Positions 38,875-48,178 of a stretch of 64,000 nucleotides of DNA are shown here, piece after piece; position 1 is the stretch's first letter, and each line of letters opens with the position of its first letter. The stretch covers positions 1 through 64,000 of the forward strand of contig NZ_LVHI01000008.1 in the NCBI RefSeq assembly GCF_001645385.1, in the 5' to 3' direction. A program made the position numbers and the translations under genes. The DNA comes from Rhodococcoides kyotonense. GTDB taxonomy: Bacteria > Actinomycetota > Actinomycetes > Mycobacteriales > Mycobacteriaceae. A model generated the notes under the pieces. That model was given only the letters and a program-made list of their open reading frames with translations, ran no database searches and was not told where the DNA came from.

Positions 38875-40368
38875 ATGACCGAGTACTCGATGTACATCGA
38901 CGGCAAGGACATCCAAGCCGACAGCGGACGGCACCTGACGATCGTGAATCCGGCGACAGGATCTCCGATCGCAAAGGTGCCCGACGGTGTCGGCGTCGAT
39001 GTCGACCGGGCGGTAGCGGCGGCACGCTCGGCGTTCGAAACCGGGCCGTGGCCGAGGATGAGTCGCACCGACCGCGCGAAGGCTCTGTTACGTGCCGCGG
39101 ATGCACTCGAGGCGGCAAGTGACACTCTCTACACTCTCGAAACTCGGAACAACGGCAGGCCGATCACCGAGACACGTGCGCAGTTGTCGCGTGTGCCGGA
39201 GTGGTTTCGCTACAACGCAGGCCTTCTCGCCGCCCAGCGCGACGCAGTGCTACCCAGCGACGGGCCGTACTTGACCTACCAGCGACGTAGCCCGTTGGGT
39301 GTGTGCGGCATCATCACTCCGTTCAATCACCCGGCCCTCATCCTCGCGCGAAGCCTCTCCGCGGCACTGGCAACCGGAAACACGGTCGTGGTCTAGCCCT
39401 CCGAACTGACGCCGTTGACGACGCTGGCGATCGCACGCATCGTCACGGACGCCGGCATCCCGCAGGGAGTCGTCAACGTGGTGACCGGAGGTAGAGACGC
39501 AGGAATCCGGCTGACAGAGCACGAAGACGTCGCGAAGATAACTCTTACCGGTGGTACTGAAGCCGGTCGCTCCGCTGCCGTCGCGACCGCGGGGCGCTTT
39601 GCCCGCATCACAGCCGAACTCGGTGGCAAAACTCCTGTCATCGTGTTCGACGACTACGACCCGACAGCCGCGGCCGAGGGCGCAGCGTTCGCAGCCTTCG
39701 TCGCCTCTGGCCAATCCTGCGTGGCCGGCGCGCGATTCCTTGTGCAGCGCAGTCGTCACGACGAATTCGTCGCAGCGCTGGTCTCGCGGGCCGAGCGGAT
39801 CCGCCTCGGCGATCCGGCTGAACCGTCCACCCAGATGGGTCCGATGATCAGTGACCGTCAGCGCCGAAAAGTCCTCGAGTACATCGCCATCGGTACCGGT
39901 GAGGGTGCGCGTCTGGCGGCAGGCGGCGGCGTCCCGAGCATGTCCGACGATCTGAAGGAGGGGTTCTACGTGCGCCCGACAGTGCTGGCCGATGTCAACA
40001 ACTCGATGCGCGTCGCGCAGGAGGAGATTTTCGGCCCGGTCGCCGTCGTCGTGCCCTTCGATAGCGAAGAAGAAGCAATCGAGATGGCCAACGACAACCG
40101 ATTCGGCCTCGGGGCCGGCGTGTGGACCCGTGACATCGGCAGGGCACATCGCGTCGCCGATGCGATCGAGTCCGGCATGGTGTGGATCAACGACCACCAC
40201 CGCCTCGAACCGTCGCTGCCCTGGGGTGGGGTCAAGGAATCGGGTGCCGGAAAAGACGCAGGAACGGAGTCTTTCGACGATTTCACGTCGATCAAGACTG
40301 TCGTGACGCGTATCGCTAGCGACAACGTCGACTGGTACGGATCCGATACACCCGGCCGCCTTAACTGA
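38875..40368 (+). pseudogene. Aldehyde dehydrogenase interrupted by one amber codon
   Basis: The frame from 38875 to 40368 would encode a normal 497-residue NAD(P)-dependent aldehyde dehydrogenase, except for TAG at 39394-39396. The sequence around it is GNTVVV-stop-PSELTPLTTLA, so the stop replaces the conserved Lys of the KPSE motif that contacts the cofactor; a single AAG-to-TAG change explains it. Downstream the frame stays intact with ITAELGGKTPVIVFDD, the nucleophile region ASGQSCVAGARFLV, and EIFGPVAVVVPF. It is the first gene of the catabolic operon. Either it is a fresh pseudogene or a base error. The second half could restart at 39415 but would lack half the cofactor fold. Confidence 0.85.
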
Positions 40369-40406
40369 GAGAGGTCGACGACCCTCCCTTCACAGAAGGA
40401 CACACA

Positions 40407-41789
40407 ATGGCATCGAATATCGATAGGCCGGCCGGACCGGGCTGGCGCAAAGAAATAACGAAAGTCCAGTGGTTGGTTCTGTTCGGAACCACAATGGGTT
40501 GGGCGCTCGATGGTTTCGCGGGAAGCTTGTACGCCTTGGTGCTCGGTCCGGCAATGACCGAGCTGCTACCGAACTCCGGAATCAGCGTCAATTCTGCGCA
40601 TATCGGTTTGTACGGCGGCACGACCGTGGCGTTGTTCCTCGCAGGCTGGGCCACCGGCGGAATCCTGTTCGGCGTGTTGGCCGACTATTTCGGACGAGTC
40701 CGTGTGCTTTCGATCGGGATTCTGACCTATGCACTGTTCACCGCACTCGCGGCCTTCGCGGACACCTGGTGGCAACTCGGGATTCTGCGTTTCATAGCCG
40801 GTCTCGGCTCGGGTGTCGAGGCACCCGTCGGTGCGGCACTGGTCGCCGAGGTCTGGAAGAACAGGTACCGCGCTCGTGCTGGCGGTGTGATGATGTCGGG
40901 CTATGCGGGCGGATTCTTCATCGCAGCTCTCGCCTACAGCATGCTGAGCAGCCAAGGCTGGCGGTTCATGCTCGTCCTCGCCGTCGTCCCCGCATTCCTG
41001 GTGTGGTTCCTGAGGCGTTACGTCCCAGAGCCGGAGGAGATCAAGACTGTGATCGCCACCCGAAAGGCTCGGAAGAACAACTCGATTCAGCGTCCAGAAG
41101 ACCAGTTCGTACTGCGGCGGTTACTCTCGCCACCGAACCTGCGCGCAACGTTGATATGCACCGCGCTAGCCACCGGGTCGCTCCTCGCCTTCTGGAGCGT
41201 GTCGACCTGGTACCCCCAGATAATCCGGGACATGTCCTCGGCGGACTCATTGTCTGCAGATATCGCCAATCATCGCGTCGCGATCTCGTCGATGCTGTTC
41301 AATGCCGGCGGCATCATCGGGTACGCCAGTTGGGGTTTCCTCGCCGACGCTATCGGTCGCCGCAAAGCCTTCCTCGTCAGTTTCGTGGTGTCGGGTCTCA
41401 GTATCGTTTACCTATTCCCGTTCGAGCACTCCTACACGACATACCTATTCGTCATACCCATTGTCGGTTTCGGACTTTTCGGCGCTTTGTCCGGCAACTT
41501 CGTCTACGGTCCGGAGATGTTCTCGCCGAGCATGCGGGCCAGCGGAATTGCGCTCGCCAACAGCATCGGCCGCTACATCACGGCAGCCGGCCCGCTCGTC
41601 GCGGGAGTCATTGCCACCTCGTGGTTCGGAGGCAACCTCGGGATCGCGACGGCAGTGCTCGCCTCGACGGGAATCATCGCGATCATCGGGCTGTACTTCG
41701 CTCCTGAAACTCGTGACGCAGCACTGCCTTCCGAAACGCTTCATACAGAACACCCCGCAACGACAACCGTGGAAGGAAAACCGGCATGA
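40407..41789 (+). CDS. MFS transporter, aromatic acid/sugar-porter type
   Basis: This 460-residue major facilitator has 12 predicted helices. It has GWALDGFAGSLYALVLGPAM in helix 1 (the DGxD/E-like motif of aromatic acid:H+ symporters), GVLADYFGRVRVL in the loop between helices 2 and 3, and the related GFLADAIGRRKAFL between helices 8 and 9. An AGAAGGA site precedes the ATG. Its stop overlaps the next ATG (ATGA). It probably imports the compound hydroxylated by the next gene's product. Confidence 0.9.
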   Translation: MASNIDRPAGPGWRKEITKVQWLVLFGTTMGWALDGFAGSLYALVLGPAMTELLPNSGISVNSAHIGLYGGTTVALFLAGWATGGILFGVLADYFGRVRVLSIGILTYALFTALAAFADTWWQLGILRFIAGLGSGVEAPVGAALVAEVWKNRYRARAGGVMMSGYAGGFFIAALAYSMLSSQGWRFMLVLAVVPAFLVWFLRRYVPEPEEIKTVIATRKARKNNSIQRPEDQFVLRRLLSPPNLRATLICTALATGSLLAFWSVSTWYPQIIRDMSSADSLSADIANHRVAISSMLFNAGGIIGYASWGFLADAIGRRKAFLVSFVVSGLSIVYLFPFEHSYTTYLFVIPIVGFGLFGALSGNFVYGPEMFSPSMRASGIALANSIGRYITAAGPLVAGVIATSWFGGNLGIATAVLASTGIIAIIGLYFAPETRDAALPSETLHTEHPATTTVEGKPA

Positions 41790-42976
41790 GCATTTACGCT
41801 GGATCGAAAGCAGTGGTCGTCGGAGGGTCGATCGGCGGCCTGACCGCGGCGCTACTCCTGAAAGATCTCGGTTTCGAGGTCGACGTGTTCGAGCGGACCC
41901 CATCCGATCTCGACGGACGCGGAGGCGGAATCGTTCTCCAACCGGACACCCTCCGCTGGTTCCGTGAACGTAGCGCGCAAAGGCCGGAGGATGTCAGCAC
42001 CACCACGGATTGGGTGCAGTACATCGGCAAGGACAACGACGTGCTCGATCGTGACGAACGGTCGTGGTCACATACATCGTGGGGCACCTTCTACCGCGCG
42101 TTGCTCGCCGACTTCGGGCGCGAGCACTACCACCTCGGCGAGTTCGCCTGCGGGTTCGACCAGGACGACGATTCGGTGACAGTGAGGTTTGTCAGCGGCC
42201 GCCGCGAGAAGGCCGACCTACTCGTCATCGCAGACGGCGTGACCTCCGCGAACCGGACGCGGATCGACCCAGACGTGGAATTGATCTACTCCGGTTACAT
42301 CGGCTGGCGCGGCACCGTCGACGAAGCCCTGCTGACCGCCGAGACCGCCGAGTTGCTGCGTAATTCGATCACGTACAACATCGTGCCGAACTCGCAGATC
42401 ACGATGTATCCCATTCCGAGCGAGCGCGGTACTGCCGTCGGAGACAGATTGATGAATTACGTCTGGTACCGAAACGTCGCGGAAGGACCGGACCTCGACG
42501 AGATGCTGACCGACAAACGCGGATTTCAGGGCAAGGTGTCCGTTCACCCCCATCAGGTCCAGGACCGCTACGTCGACGAGATGCGCGACGCTGCATCGCG
42601 AATGCTCGCACCCGCTGCAGCGGAAGTCGTCACCTCAACCGAGGCACCGTTCATCCAGGTCGTCTGGGATTCGAGAGCGTCGAAGATGGCGGATGGCCGG
42701 GTCGCTCTCATCGGAGACGCAGCCTGCGGCGCAAGGCCACATGCGGCGGCGGGAACGGCCAAAGCGGCGGCCGACGCGTGGGCGCTGAGCGAGGCGCTGA
42801 CCGCAGCGGCGGGCAACGTCGCGGAGGCTCTCGAGAAATGGGAGCCCGGCCAGCTCGAGTTGAGCAGCAACCTGTTGGCGAGGGTGAAGGCCATGGGTGA
42901 GCGATCGCAGTTCACCAACACCTGGACCCCAGGAGATCCAGATCTTCGATTCGGGCTGTACGGGCCCGGCCGGTAA
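41786..42976 (+). CDS. FAD-dependent 2,6-dihydroxypyridine 3-monooxygenase-like hydroxylase
   Basis: This 396-residue group A flavoprotein monooxygenase has the FAD dinucleotide fold VVVGGSIGGLTAALLLKDLG near residues 10-30, the DG-type motif in LLVIADGVTSANR, and GRVALIGDAACGARPHAAAG near residue 305, the GD motif that binds the FAD ribityl. The blocks GYIGWRG, MNYVWYRNVAEGP and FIQVVWDS resemble 2,6-dihydroxypyridine 3-hydroxylase of nicotine degradation. It likely ortho-hydroxylates a hydroxylated pyridine or resorcinol-like ring using NAD(P)H. A disrupted copy lies at 29413-30608. The exact substrate is unknown. Confidence 0.88.
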   Translation: MSIYAGSKAVVVGGSIGGLTAALLLKDLGFEVDVFERTPSDLDGRGGGIVLQPDTLRWFRERSAQRPEDVSTTTDWVQYIGKDNDVLDRDERSWSHTSWGTFYRALLADFGREHYHLGEFACGFDQDDDSVTVRFVSGRREKADLLVIADGVTSANRTRIDPDVELIYSGYIGWRGTVDEALLTAETAELLRNSITYNIVPNSQITMYPIPSERGTAVGDRLMNYVWYRNVAEGPDLDEMLTDKRGFQGKVSVHPHQVQDRYVDEMRDAASRMLAPAAAEVVTSTEAPFIQVVWDSRASKMADGRVALIGDAACGARPHAAAGTAKAAADAWALSEALTAAAGNVAEALEKWEPGQLELSSNLLARVKAMGERSQFTNTWTPGDPDLRFGLYGPGR

Positions 42977-42997
42977 GAACACACGAAAGGAATTGGC

Positions 42998-43435
42998 ATG
43001 ACCAAGAACGGCTTTCTGAGTGATCTTCCCTTGGCGGGAACCCTCGTCGGTGAGAACTTCGAGGGATGGTCCGACGAGTTGCGTGCTGAATTCGACACTC
43101 ACGCTTTCGACGGCGAGGTGGGCTCGCGGTTACTGAGCGCGAACGACCGGGTTCGGGTCTGGGAGATCCGCCTGGCGCCAGGTGAGCGCTGGCATGCGCA
43201 CCGGCACGTGCTGGACTACTTCTGGACGGCAGTCAACGCCGGCACCAGCAGACAGCACACCTTCGACGGAACGACACGCGACGTCTCCTACTCGGCCGGC
43301 GAGACACGCCACTTCCATTTCGCAGCAGGCGAATACCTATTGCACGACATCGAAAACATCGGCGACGGTGAACTGGTGTTCACCACCGTCGAGCATCTCG
43401 ACTCCGACAACTCGCCACTGGAGGTTTCGTCGTGA
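42998..43435 (+). CDS. Cupin-domain protein
   Basis: The 145-residue protein is a single small beta-barrel with the cupin motif 1 pattern in LAPGERWHAHRHVLDYFWTA (three His and Glu-like ligands near residues 63-72) and a second part GETRHFHFAAGEYLLHDIEN. An AAAGGA site lies before its ATG. It ends overlapping the amidohydrolase GTG. It may be a metal-dependent isomerase or decarboxylase in the ring-degradation pathway, but this is a guess from context. Confidence 0.85.
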   Translation: MTKNGFLSDLPLAGTLVGENFEGWSDELRAEFDTHAFDGEVGSRLLSANDRVRVWEIRLAPGERWHAHRHVLDYFWTAVNAGTSRQHTFDGTTRDVSYSAGETRHFHFAAGEYLLHDIENIGDGELVFTTVEHLDSDNSPLEVSS

Positions 43436-44415
43436 GTTCGGATTTGGTCGACGTCCACGCCCATTGGTTGCCGACGGATCTTTTCGGGCTTCCACCGAAC
43501 TCGCCGTTCGGCGCCATGCACGATCGCGACGGTGAACTGTTCCTCGGCGACGTGCCTCTGTCGATCCGGACGGAAGCCATGTCCGACGTGGATGCGATCG
43601 TCGCCGACATGGATGCATCGGGCATCGCTGTGCGGGCGCTGTCCCCGCCTCCGTTCGCTTTCGCGGTCGACGCCGAGGAGCCCGCCGGTGAGTACACCGA
43701 TTCGTTCAATGATGCTCTCGCCCATATCGTCTCGGACTCGAATGGGCGAATCGTAGGCCTCGGCTCCATCCGGTTGGACGACGCCGAAGCAGCCGAGCAA
43801 CAGATACGCGCTCTGGCAGCGCAGAACGTACTCGCCGGGATTGCCATACCCCCGGTACTGCGCGGTGCCTCCCTCGACACGGGCGTACTACGCGCAGTGT
43901 TGCAGTCGGCGTCGACACATCGGATGGCGGTGCTGGTACATCCGATGCAGCTACCCAGGCCGGAATGGGCGCGGTACTACCTGGCGAACCTTGTCGGCAA
44001 TCCGGTTGAAACTGCGACAGCAGTCGCGTCGAGCATTCTCGGCGGCGTACTCGAGGAACTACCCGAACTGCGCCTGTGCTTCGTACACGGAGGCGGCTGC
44101 GCCCCAGACCTTCTGGGTCGTTGGCAGCATGCGTGGGAGGCGCGCGCCGACGTCCGGTCGGTTAGCGCTACTTCTCCCCGGGAACTGTTTCGCGCACCGT
44201 ATTTCGATACCGTCACCCACGACCACGCGGCACTGGATCTCCTTCGGACACACGCGGGCGACAATCGAGTCGTGTGCGGCACCGATTACCCGTTCGACAT
44301 GGCGGAGTTCGACGTCGCAGGCTTCATCGGGCGCTCGGGCCTCGATCGCTCGACGATCGCCGAGAACGGACGGGCTTTCCTCGCCGCGAAGGTGCCCGCG
44401 GATATCGCGTCGTGA
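43432..44415 (+). CDS. ACMSD-type amidohydrolase
   Basis: The 327-residue metal-dependent hydrolase has the TIM-barrel metal sites: HxH in DVHAHWLP at residue ~8, a middle His in LVHPMQLP, FVHGGGCAPDLLGRW, and the Asp in VCGTDYPFDMAEF. This pattern belongs to the aminocarboxymuconate-semialdehyde decarboxylase and gamma-resorcylate decarboxylase group. It starts with GTG overlapping the cupin stop (GTGA). It is likely to decarboxylate or hydrolyse a product of the monooxygenase step. Confidence 0.88.
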   Translation: MSSDLVDVHAHWLPTDLFGLPPNSPFGAMHDRDGELFLGDVPLSIRTEAMSDVDAIVADMDASGIAVRALSPPPFAFAVDAEEPAGEYTDSFNDALAHIVSDSNGRIVGLGSIRLDDAEAAEQQIRALAAQNVLAGIAIPPVLRGASLDTGVLRAVLQSASTHRMAVLVHPMQLPRPEWARYYLANLVGNPVETATAVASSILGGVLEELPELRLCFVHGGGCAPDLLGRWQHAWEARADVRSVSATSPRELFRAPYFDTVTHDHAALDLLRTHAGDNRVVCGTDYPFDMAEFDVAGFIGRSGLDRSTIAENGRAFLAAKVPADIAS

Positions 44416-44615
44416 GCGCGTGATTCGAGTCGAACACGGTTCCTCAGGATACCGGCTACCGGTACTACGCGGCGGCGGGAAACCTGCCCCGCAGCTGGGT
44501 GCCAGCAGCGGCGAAATTCGACCTTCCGCGGACGAGAGTCATCTATACACAGCCCGCAGGGAACGATTTTTCGGACACCCGCTTTGCGGCCCGAGGGACA
44601 AGGACATTGACATGA
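44412..44615 (+). pseudogene. Small operon gene broken by an early stop
   Basis: A GTG overlapping the amidohydrolase stop (GTGA) opens a frame VSA-stop-FESNTVPQDTGYRYYAAAGN that then runs to a TGA overlapping the next ATG (ATGA at 44612). Without the TGA at 44421-44423 it would be a 67-residue protein with NLPRSWVPAAAKFDLPRTRV and VIYTQPAGNDFSDTRFAARG. The coupled codons at both ends show it was a real operon member. No family is recognised; it may also be a shortened C-terminus of a larger protein. Confidence 0.45.
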
Positions 44616-44656
44616 CCGATCTGTTCATCGATCCGACCGAGGCGGTGGCGTCGTGA
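44612..44656 (+). other. Fourteen-codon frame, probable gene remnant
   Basis: MTDLFIDPTEAVAS followed by TGA overlaps the GTG of the next gene (GTGA). The start resembles the N-terminus of CoA-transferase alpha subunits, so this may be the start of a gene mostly deleted, leaving a coupling minigene. Confidence 0.35.
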
Positions 44657-45771
44657 GCGCACTGTTCGAACCGATCACGCTCCGCGAGTTGACTGTTTCG
44701 AATCGAATCTGGATGTCGCCGATGATGCAATACGCGGCGGAACCCTCGGGACCCGCGACGGGAGCGGCCACGGACTGGCACTTCCAGCATTTTGCTGCTC
44801 GCGCCATCGGGGGAGTCGGACTGGCAATGGTCGAAGCGACTGCGGTCGCACCGGACGGCCGGGCAAGCGAGTTCGATCTCGGGTTGTGGAACGGTGTACA
44901 GGCTCGCTCTCATCGCCGTACTATCGACTTCCTGCACGCGCAGGGAGCTGCTGCGGGGATTCAGCTGGTCCATGCAGGTCGCAAAGGGTCGACGGGTCGC
45001 CCGTGGGGCGACGGTTCGCATGTGGAACAGCAGTGGGGCACCGTGGCTCCCAGTCCGGTTGCATTCGGCGACATGCCAATTCCGTCCGAGCTCTCGGTCG
45101 ATGAGATCGCGGAAATCGTGGCGGCGTTCGCGTCGAGCGCTGGCCATGCGCGGGACGCCGGATTCGACGTTCTGGAATTGCATGGAGCCCACGGGTACCT
45201 GATCCACCAGTTCCTGTCACCGGCCACCAACCATCGCACGGACAGTTACGGAGGGTCGTTGCCGAACCGAATGCGGTTCGCCCTCGAAGTCGTCGACGCG
45301 GTCCGATCGAAATGGCCAGCGGAGCGTCCGTTGTTCTTTCGCGTCTCGGCCACCGATTGGTTGAGCGGAGACACCGACGATTCACGCCCAGGCTGGACGG
45401 TGGACGACACCGTTGCCCTTGTCGAGGCGCTGTCGACTCGCGGCGTCGACCTCGTCGACGTCTCCACCGGTGGAATCGTCCCGGACGCACGGATCCCCGT
45501 TGGGCCGGGCTATCAGACCCGATTCTCCGCCGAGGTGCGACGCAGAACAGCGTTGCCGACGGCCACCGTCGGTCTGATCACCGAACCGACCCAAGCTGAA
45601 TCGATCATCGAGTCCGGTGACGCCGACGCGGTGTTCCTCGCGCGCGAGCTGCTTCGTGATCCGTACTGGGCACACCGCGCCGCACTCGAGTTGGGCGCGC
45701 CACTGCGCTATCCACCCAATTACGCGCGTGCGTTCTCGCGCAGACGTGTGGCTGCGACCGCTCGCAGCTGA
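44653..45771 (+). CDS. Old yellow enzyme family NADH:flavin oxidoreductase
   Basis: The 372-residue TIM-barrel FMN protein is of the YqjM/XenA class. It has RELTVSNRIWMSPMMQYAAE at residues ~11-30, ELHGAHGYLIHQFLSPATN near 175, TDSYGGSLPNRMRFALEV near 197, and the phosphate-binding VFLARELLRDPYW. The position usually occupied by a redox-modulating Cys (SPMC) is Met here (SPMM). It reduces activated alkenes or similar groups in the pathway. The start is GTG within the preceding minigene stop. Confidence 0.9.
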   Translation: MSALFEPITLRELTVSNRIWMSPMMQYAAEPSGPATGAATDWHFQHFAARAIGGVGLAMVEATAVAPDGRASEFDLGLWNGVQARSHRRTIDFLHAQGAAAGIQLVHAGRKGSTGRPWGDGSHVEQQWGTVAPSPVAFGDMPIPSELSVDEIAEIVAAFASSAGHARDAGFDVLELHGAHGYLIHQFLSPATNHRTDSYGGSLPNRMRFALEVVDAVRSKWPAERPLFFRVSATDWLSGDTDDSRPGWTVDDTVALVEALSTRGVDLVDVSTGGIVPDARIPVGPGYQTRFSAEVRRRTALPTATVGLITEPTQAESIIESGDADAVFLARELLRDPYWAHRAALELGAPLRYPPNYARAFSRRRVAATARS

Positions 45772-45825
45772 AGACGAGGACCGTTCGTGCCTTGGGTGCG
45801 GGCTCGTAGGAATAGGAAAGCTGAC

Positions 45826-47097
45826 ATGCAGATGTCCGACCATGCGGTGAGGGTTTACGGCCGCAGTCATTCTCGACACGCTTTCGAAGTGCGAGACTTT
45901 CTCAGCCGCAGCGTCGTGCACTTCACGTGGATCCCGATCGACAGCGACGCTGCCTGCGTCTCCGCATTCGGCCGTCCCATGGAGGACGTCGAGTTTCCCG
46001 TCGTCGCGCTACCCGGCGCCGAGAACATGTACGGACCGTCGCTCACCGAGATCGCCAACCGTCTGGGTTGGGTCAAACAGCCGAGTCGGAAAGAATATGA
46101 CGTCTCTATATTCGGAGCGGGACCGGCGGGCCTGTCGGCCGCGGTGTACGCGGCATCGGAGGGACTGAGCGTGGTCCTGCTCGAACGCGAGGCCGTGGGC
46201 GGGCAAGCCGGTTACAGCAGTCTTATCGAGAACTACCTCGGATTTCCCGGTGGCGTCTCGGGTGGCGAGTTGGCGGAACGGGCACGGCAACAAGCAGTCT
46301 CGTTCGGTGCGGAGCTGCTGCTCATGCGTGGCGGTGGCATCGGAGCCGAGTTCCGTGACGGGCGCATTCATGCTCAGCTCACCGACGGAACGACGATGGT
46401 CGCACGATCCAACATCTGCGCGACGGGCGTGAACTGGCGCAGGCTCGGCCTCGCCAGAGAGGGCGAGTTCATGGGCCGCGGCCTCTTCTACGGCGCAGGA
46501 ACCAGTGAGGCTCCGAACTGCGCCGACCAAGAGGTGTTCGTCGTCGGAGGCGGCAACTCCGCGGGCCAAGCGGTGATGAACCTATCCGCCCATGCCCGGC
46601 ACGTCACCATGCTCGTGCGGGGCCGACGGTTGGCCGATACGTTGTCGGACTATCTGGAGCAACGCATCCGAGTGCAACCGAACGTCGACATCCGCTTGTG
46701 TTCGCAGGTGTCCGCGCTCGACGGTTCCGACGGGTTACAGTCCATTCGAATCGTCGATTCGACCACCGGGCGCGTCGAATCGGCCGATACGGGACACCTG
46801 TTCGTGTGCATCGGGGGACAGCCGGATACGCACTGGGCCGAGGGCACAGGCATCGTGCGAGACTCGGCGGGTTTCCTCGTCACCGGACCCGACCTCGACG
46901 GCAACAACTCGAACTGGCCCCTCGATCGGCCGCCGTTCTACCTCGAGACGTCGGTGCCCGGCGCTTTCGCGGCAGGCGACGTGCGTCGAAATTCGGTCAA
47001 GCGTGTCGCATCGGCGGTAGGAGAAGGGGCGATGGCGGTGACCTTCGCGCACCGCTTCCTCGCCGAGCAGAGCGACTCGGTACCTGCTAGCAGGTAG
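45826..47097 (+). CDS. Thioredoxin-reductase-like flavoprotein without CxxC (copy 1)
   Basis: The protein has 423 residues. Residues 1-90 resemble a glutaredoxin-like fold (VRVYGRSHSRHAFEVRDFLS) but have SHSR where glutaredoxins have CxxC. The rest is a pyridine-nucleotide-disulfide oxidoreductase: FAD loop IFGAGPAGLSAAVYAASEGL, AVGGQAGYSSLIENYLGFPG, NADPH loop VVGGGNSAGQAVMN, and FAAGDVRRNSVKRVASAVGEG. The CATC-type redox cysteines of thioredoxin reductase are absent. An AGGAAAG site precedes the ATG at 45826. A second copy lies at 62381-63637. The electron acceptor is unknown; it sits just before the DyP-encapsulin pair. Confidence 0.85.
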   Translation: MQMSDHAVRVYGRSHSRHAFEVRDFLSRSVVHFTWIPIDSDAACVSAFGRPMEDVEFPVVALPGAENMYGPSLTEIANRLGWVKQPSRKEYDVSIFGAGPAGLSAAVYAASEGLSVVLLEREAVGGQAGYSSLIENYLGFPGGVSGGELAERARQQAVSFGAELLLMRGGGIGAEFRDGRIHAQLTDGTTMVARSNICATGVNWRRLGLAREGEFMGRGLFYGAGTSEAPNCADQEVFVVGGGNSAGQAVMNLSAHARHVTMLVRGRRLADTLSDYLEQRIRVQPNVDIRLCSQVSALDGSDGLQSIRIVDSTTGRVESADTGHLFVCIGGQPDTHWAEGTGIVRDSAGFLVTGPDLDGNNSNWPLDRPPFYLETSVPGAFAAGDVRRNSVKRVASAVGEGAMAVTFAHRFLAEQSDSVPASR

Positions 47098-47119
47098 TAG
47101 TGAGTTCACGGAAGCGTCA

Positions 47120-48178
47120 ATGCCAATCACATCGCAATCTGTGAGGCTGAATCTTGTGACCCAGCAACCAGTTTTGTCCCCGCTGACCACCGCCGCGATC
47201 TTTCTCGTCGTCACCATCGACGACGGCGGTGAAGACACAGTACGAGACCTTCTCGCCGACATTCAAGGTGTGCAACGTTCGGTCGGGTTCCGGGTACCAG
47301 AGGGGAAGCTGGCGTGCGTGGTGGGGATCGGTTCGACAGCGTGGGACAGGCTGTTCGACGGCCCACGTCCTGCCGGACTGCACCCGTTCGTTCCGGTCCG
47401 CGGTGAAAAGCACAGTGCGCCCGCAACACCGGGTGATCTGCTGTTCCATTTTCGCGCACAGCAAGCCGATTTGGTCTTCGAGATGGCGACTCGAATAATG
47501 AGGGCGCTCGATGGTTCCGTCACCGTCGTCGACGAAGTGCACGGGTTCAAGTACTTCGAGATGCGCGATCTGATGGGGTTCGTCGATGGCACCGAAAATC
47601 CGACGGGCGACGACGCAGCCGAGGCCGTGACGGTCGGCGACGAAGACGCGGAGTTTCTCGGAGGCAGCTATGTCGTCGTACAGAAGTACTTGCACGACAT
47701 GGATTCATGGAATTCACTGTCTACTGAAGCGCAGGAGAAGGTCATCGGGCGGAGCAAGCTCGACGACATCGAGATGGCCGACCACGTCAAACCGTCGAAC
47801 TCGCACATAGCGCTCAACGTCATCGAGGACGACGACGGCAATCAGTTGCAGATCCTGCGCGACAACATGCCTTTCGGGACCATCGGGACGAAGGAATTCG
47901 GTACCTATTTCATCGGCTATTCCGCGACGCCGACCGTGATCGAGAGAATGCTGCGCAACATGTTCGTCGGGAATCCCATCGGCAACCACGATCGCATTCT
48001 CGACTTCTCCACCGCCGTGACAGGCTCGCTGTTCTTCGTCCCCACCGTGGATTTCCTCGAGAATGCGCCCACCAACCCACAAGCACCGAAATCGTCGGAG
48101 CGGGAAACTGTATCGGACGGTTCACTCGGAATCGGTAGTCTCGCAAAAATTGTCGGAAAGAAAGTAACTGTCCTATGA
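47120..48178 (+). CDS. dyp: Dye-decolorising peroxidase, encapsulin cargo
   Basis: The 352-residue B-type DyP haem peroxidase has the signature GFVDGTENP with catalytic Asp156, proximal His229 in PSNSHIALN, and Arg247 and Asn249 in LRDNMPFG, each offset by three from R. jostii DypB. Such enzymes oxidise dyes, lignin phenols and Mn(II) with H2O2. Residues 333-341 read DGSLGIGSL, the cargo-loading peptide that targets DyP into encapsulin, here followed by 11 further residues (AKIVGKKVTVL). A GTG at 47156 is an alternative start. The stop overlaps the encapsulin start (ATGA). Confidence 0.93.
   Translation: MPITSQSVRLNLVTQQPVLSPLTTAAIFLVVTIDDGGEDTVRDLLADIQGVQRSVGFRVPEGKLACVVGIGSTAWDRLFDGPRPAGLHPFVPVRGEKHSAPATPGDLLFHFRAQQADLVFEMATRIMRALDGSVTVVDEVHGFKYFEMRDLMGFVDGTENPTGDDAAEAVTVGDEDAEFLGGSYVVVQKYLHDMDSWNSLSTEAQEKVIGRSKLDDIEMADHVKPSNSHIALNVIEDDDGNQLQILRDNMPFGTIGTKEFGTYFIGYSATPTVIERMLRNMFVGNPIGNHDRILDFSTAVTGSLFFVPTVDFLENAPTNPQAPKSSERETVSDGSLGIGSLAKIVGKKVTVL

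Noticed and set aside
39394-39396. Amber codon read as an unusual amino acid (recoding)
   Set aside because: Nothing in the window suggests a pyrrolysine or suppressor system, and other genes nearby carry ordinary lesions.
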